Shown: positions 4,763 to 5,698 of the stretch, piece after piece
How the letters are laid out: each line of letters starts with the position of its first letter
How positions within the stretch are numbered: the stretch's first letter is position 1
NCBI GenBank assembly: GCA_025362915.1
Contig: JANYEU010000140.1
Span: forward strand, 1-5,698
DNA length: 5,698 nucleotides
Source: Chitinophagaceae bacterium
GTDB taxonomy: Bacteria > Bacteroidota > Bacteroidia > Chitinophagales > Chitinophagaceae
Direction of reading: 5' to 3'
Program-made: the position numbers and the translations under genes
Notes under the pieces: model-generated
Databases searched by the model: none
What the model was told of the DNA's origin: nothing
The model's input: only the letters and a program-made list of their open reading frames with translations

Positions 4763-5503
4763 TCAGAACCATTCCCTACTACCGTCTTCCTGCATTACAA
4801 AGGGGCGGTCTTTTCCCTTACTGTATTCCGGCACCAAGATTAGCAGGGCATTCTTTGGCACGTTTTCGAAGGAAAGGCTGGTTGCCTTTTCGGCGGCAGT
4901 CTTTATCCCTGCCAGTTTCCAATTGTTATCCCAATAGTATAACTGATATTTTTTGCCTGTCTGAAACAACAGGTAATGTTCCTGTTCCTTTATTTCCACT
5001 GTTGACTTATGAATATTGTCTGGCTTCAGTTCCTTCATGCCTTTGTATCCAAAAGCCACTGGGTAAGCAGCAGGTACAAGGTGATGGTTGGTATAATATT
5101 GGGGCAGGTAAACAACCCCCTTGCACATATTGGTATAGGTTACCTTGTTGGTATTTGTCTTAGCACTCCACCATATTGGCTGCCAGCGTTGGTAATTGAG
5201 TACACAGGCATACACAATACTTCCTGAAGGAAGCATTGATGGTTTTAGCGTTGCACTAAATGAACCGGTTTGCCAATATTCGTCGGTAACATCCTTTATA
5301 TATCGGCTTTGCAATACACCATGCGGTATGTTGCCGGTATCAAGCCTGTTGGGCAAGGCGGAAGGCTGTACTGAAAATGTTTGGCGAAATACCTTGCCCG
5401 GTTCGCGCATAAGCTGAAAGCTATCAATTGACATGTTTGCGTAGTTGAACAGTACATCAAAACGCGTCTTTTTACCATCCTCTTTCTCTGTAAAATTCAA
5501 CAT
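4763..5503 (-). CDS. C-terminal part of a transglutaminase-like family protein, 5'-truncated
   Basis: The 246 residues follow the second half of a large Bacteroidetes family of exported transglutaminase-like proteins. Recognisable pieces in order are PGKVFRQTFS (35-44), YIKDVTDEYW (68-77), VYACVLNYQRWQPIWW (97-112), YTNMCKGVVYLPQYY (123-137), and a final strand domain with YYWDNNWKLAG (189-199) and ENVPKNALLILV (213-224). The frame stays open upstream of the ATG to a TAG at 5567-5569, and the codons just before the ATG read WATSSGGH. The family has W-x-x-x-x-x-G-H there, carrying the catalytic His, so the ATG falls inside the domain. Everything before that Trp, including the catalytic Cys and signal peptide, is missing. 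The product, if made, would be inactive and cytoplasmic. It is best read as a pseudogene remnant at the head of the operon. Family identity is from recalled motifs. Confidence 0.7.
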   Translation of the reverse strand: MLNFTEKEDGKKTRFDVLFNYANMSIDSFQLMREPGKVFRQTFSVQPSALPNRLDTGNIPHGVLQSRYIKDVTDEYWQTGSFSATLKPSMLPSGSIVYACVLNYQRWQPIWWSAKTNTNKVTYTNMCKGVVYLPQYYTNHHLVPAAYPVAFGYKGMKELKPDNIHKSTVEIKEQEHYLLFQTGKKYQLYYWDNNWKLAGIKTAAEKATSLSFENVPKNALLILVPEYSKGKDRPFVMQEDGSREWF

Positions 5504-5566
5504 GTGTCCGCCTGATGAGGTTGCCCAAAAAATATTGGATTTTGCTGATAAGAATAAATTTATTTT

Positions 5567-5698
5567 CTAATTAAAAACTTTTAATAATTGGGCTCAGTAG
5601 AGTTATTTTATAATTGTTGTAGTAAAAGACGATAAACAAATGCATCTTTTATTAATGAAGATGTGGCTGAAATGGCTTGGGATGGTGTGCTTCCAGAG
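5567..5698. other. Unassigned right edge, possible rearrangement junction
   Basis: This stretch begins with the stop codon that closes the transglutaminase-like frame and is very AT-rich to about 5640. Beyond that, both strands have short open frames. The plus strand reads ASFINEDVAEMAWDGVLPE (5642-5698) without a convincing start. The minus strand reads GSTPSQAISATSSLIKDAF and ends at 5608-5610. Either could be part of a real gene beyond the edge, and I recognise neither. No clear terminal inverted repeat or promoter is visible. Confidence 0.3.

Noticed and set aside
4756..5163. Plus-strand open frames opposite the transglutaminase-like gene (135 codons and others)
   Set aside because: The opposite strand carries clear family motifs throughout. 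The plus frames have shadow-like composition rich in Pro, Cys and Ser.
5608..5697. Minus-strand open frame (GSTPSQAISATSS...) as the 3' end of an upstream gene
   Set aside because: It is possible, but only 29 codons are visible, the plus strand is also open, and no family is recognised, so it is not called as a gene.

Overview
The window looks like accessory DNA from a member of the Bacteroidota, probably close to the Chitinophagaceae. The evidence is a type IX secretion (T9SS) type A sorting domain (YPNP...GTYLVRL...IIKQ), short Lys-rich signal peptides ending in Ala-Gln, AT-rich A-tract leaders without clear Shine-Dalgarno sites, and a moderate GC content. The lineage is inferred from these traits, not from any database search.

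Right part (about 5503 to 753). Five genes run leftward on the minus strand with gaps of 40, 26, 11 and 48 bp, so they probably form one transcription unit. In order they are: a 5'-truncated member of the Bacteroidetes transglutaminase-like family (C-terminal half only); an exported, mostly helical protein of unknown function (288 aa); an exported Sel1-repeat protein with a T9SS sorting domain (486 aa); an exported protein with a proline-rich linker (273 aa); and an exported beta-rich protein (244 aa). The last four each begin with a signal peptide. They look like an envelope or surface cassette, but no enzymatic function can be assigned. A stem-loop at 585-619 that pairs fully only as minus-strand RNA is the likely terminator.

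Left part (about 1 to 735). This is a graveyard of mobile elements. Reading leftward on the minus strand, there is a repeat-rich leader (655-717), then the first 52 codons of a REP-associated tyrosine transposase (RAYT, IS200-like Y1 transposase) cut off before its catalytic motifs. Next come a terminator-like hairpin and a 110-bp inverted pair of self-palindromic repeats (231-340) with the architecture of a REPIN. Last is the final 53 codons of an IS5/DDE_Tnp_4-like transposase, ending just before the start of a new exported-protein gene that runs off the left edge. The RAYT start codon sits in the loop of a long hairpin, which resembles the structural repression of IS200 transposase translation.

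Right edge (5567-5698). AT-rich DNA followed by short open frames in both directions that I could not assign. The transglutaminase homology stops near 5528, so a rearrangement or insertion junction probably lies there.
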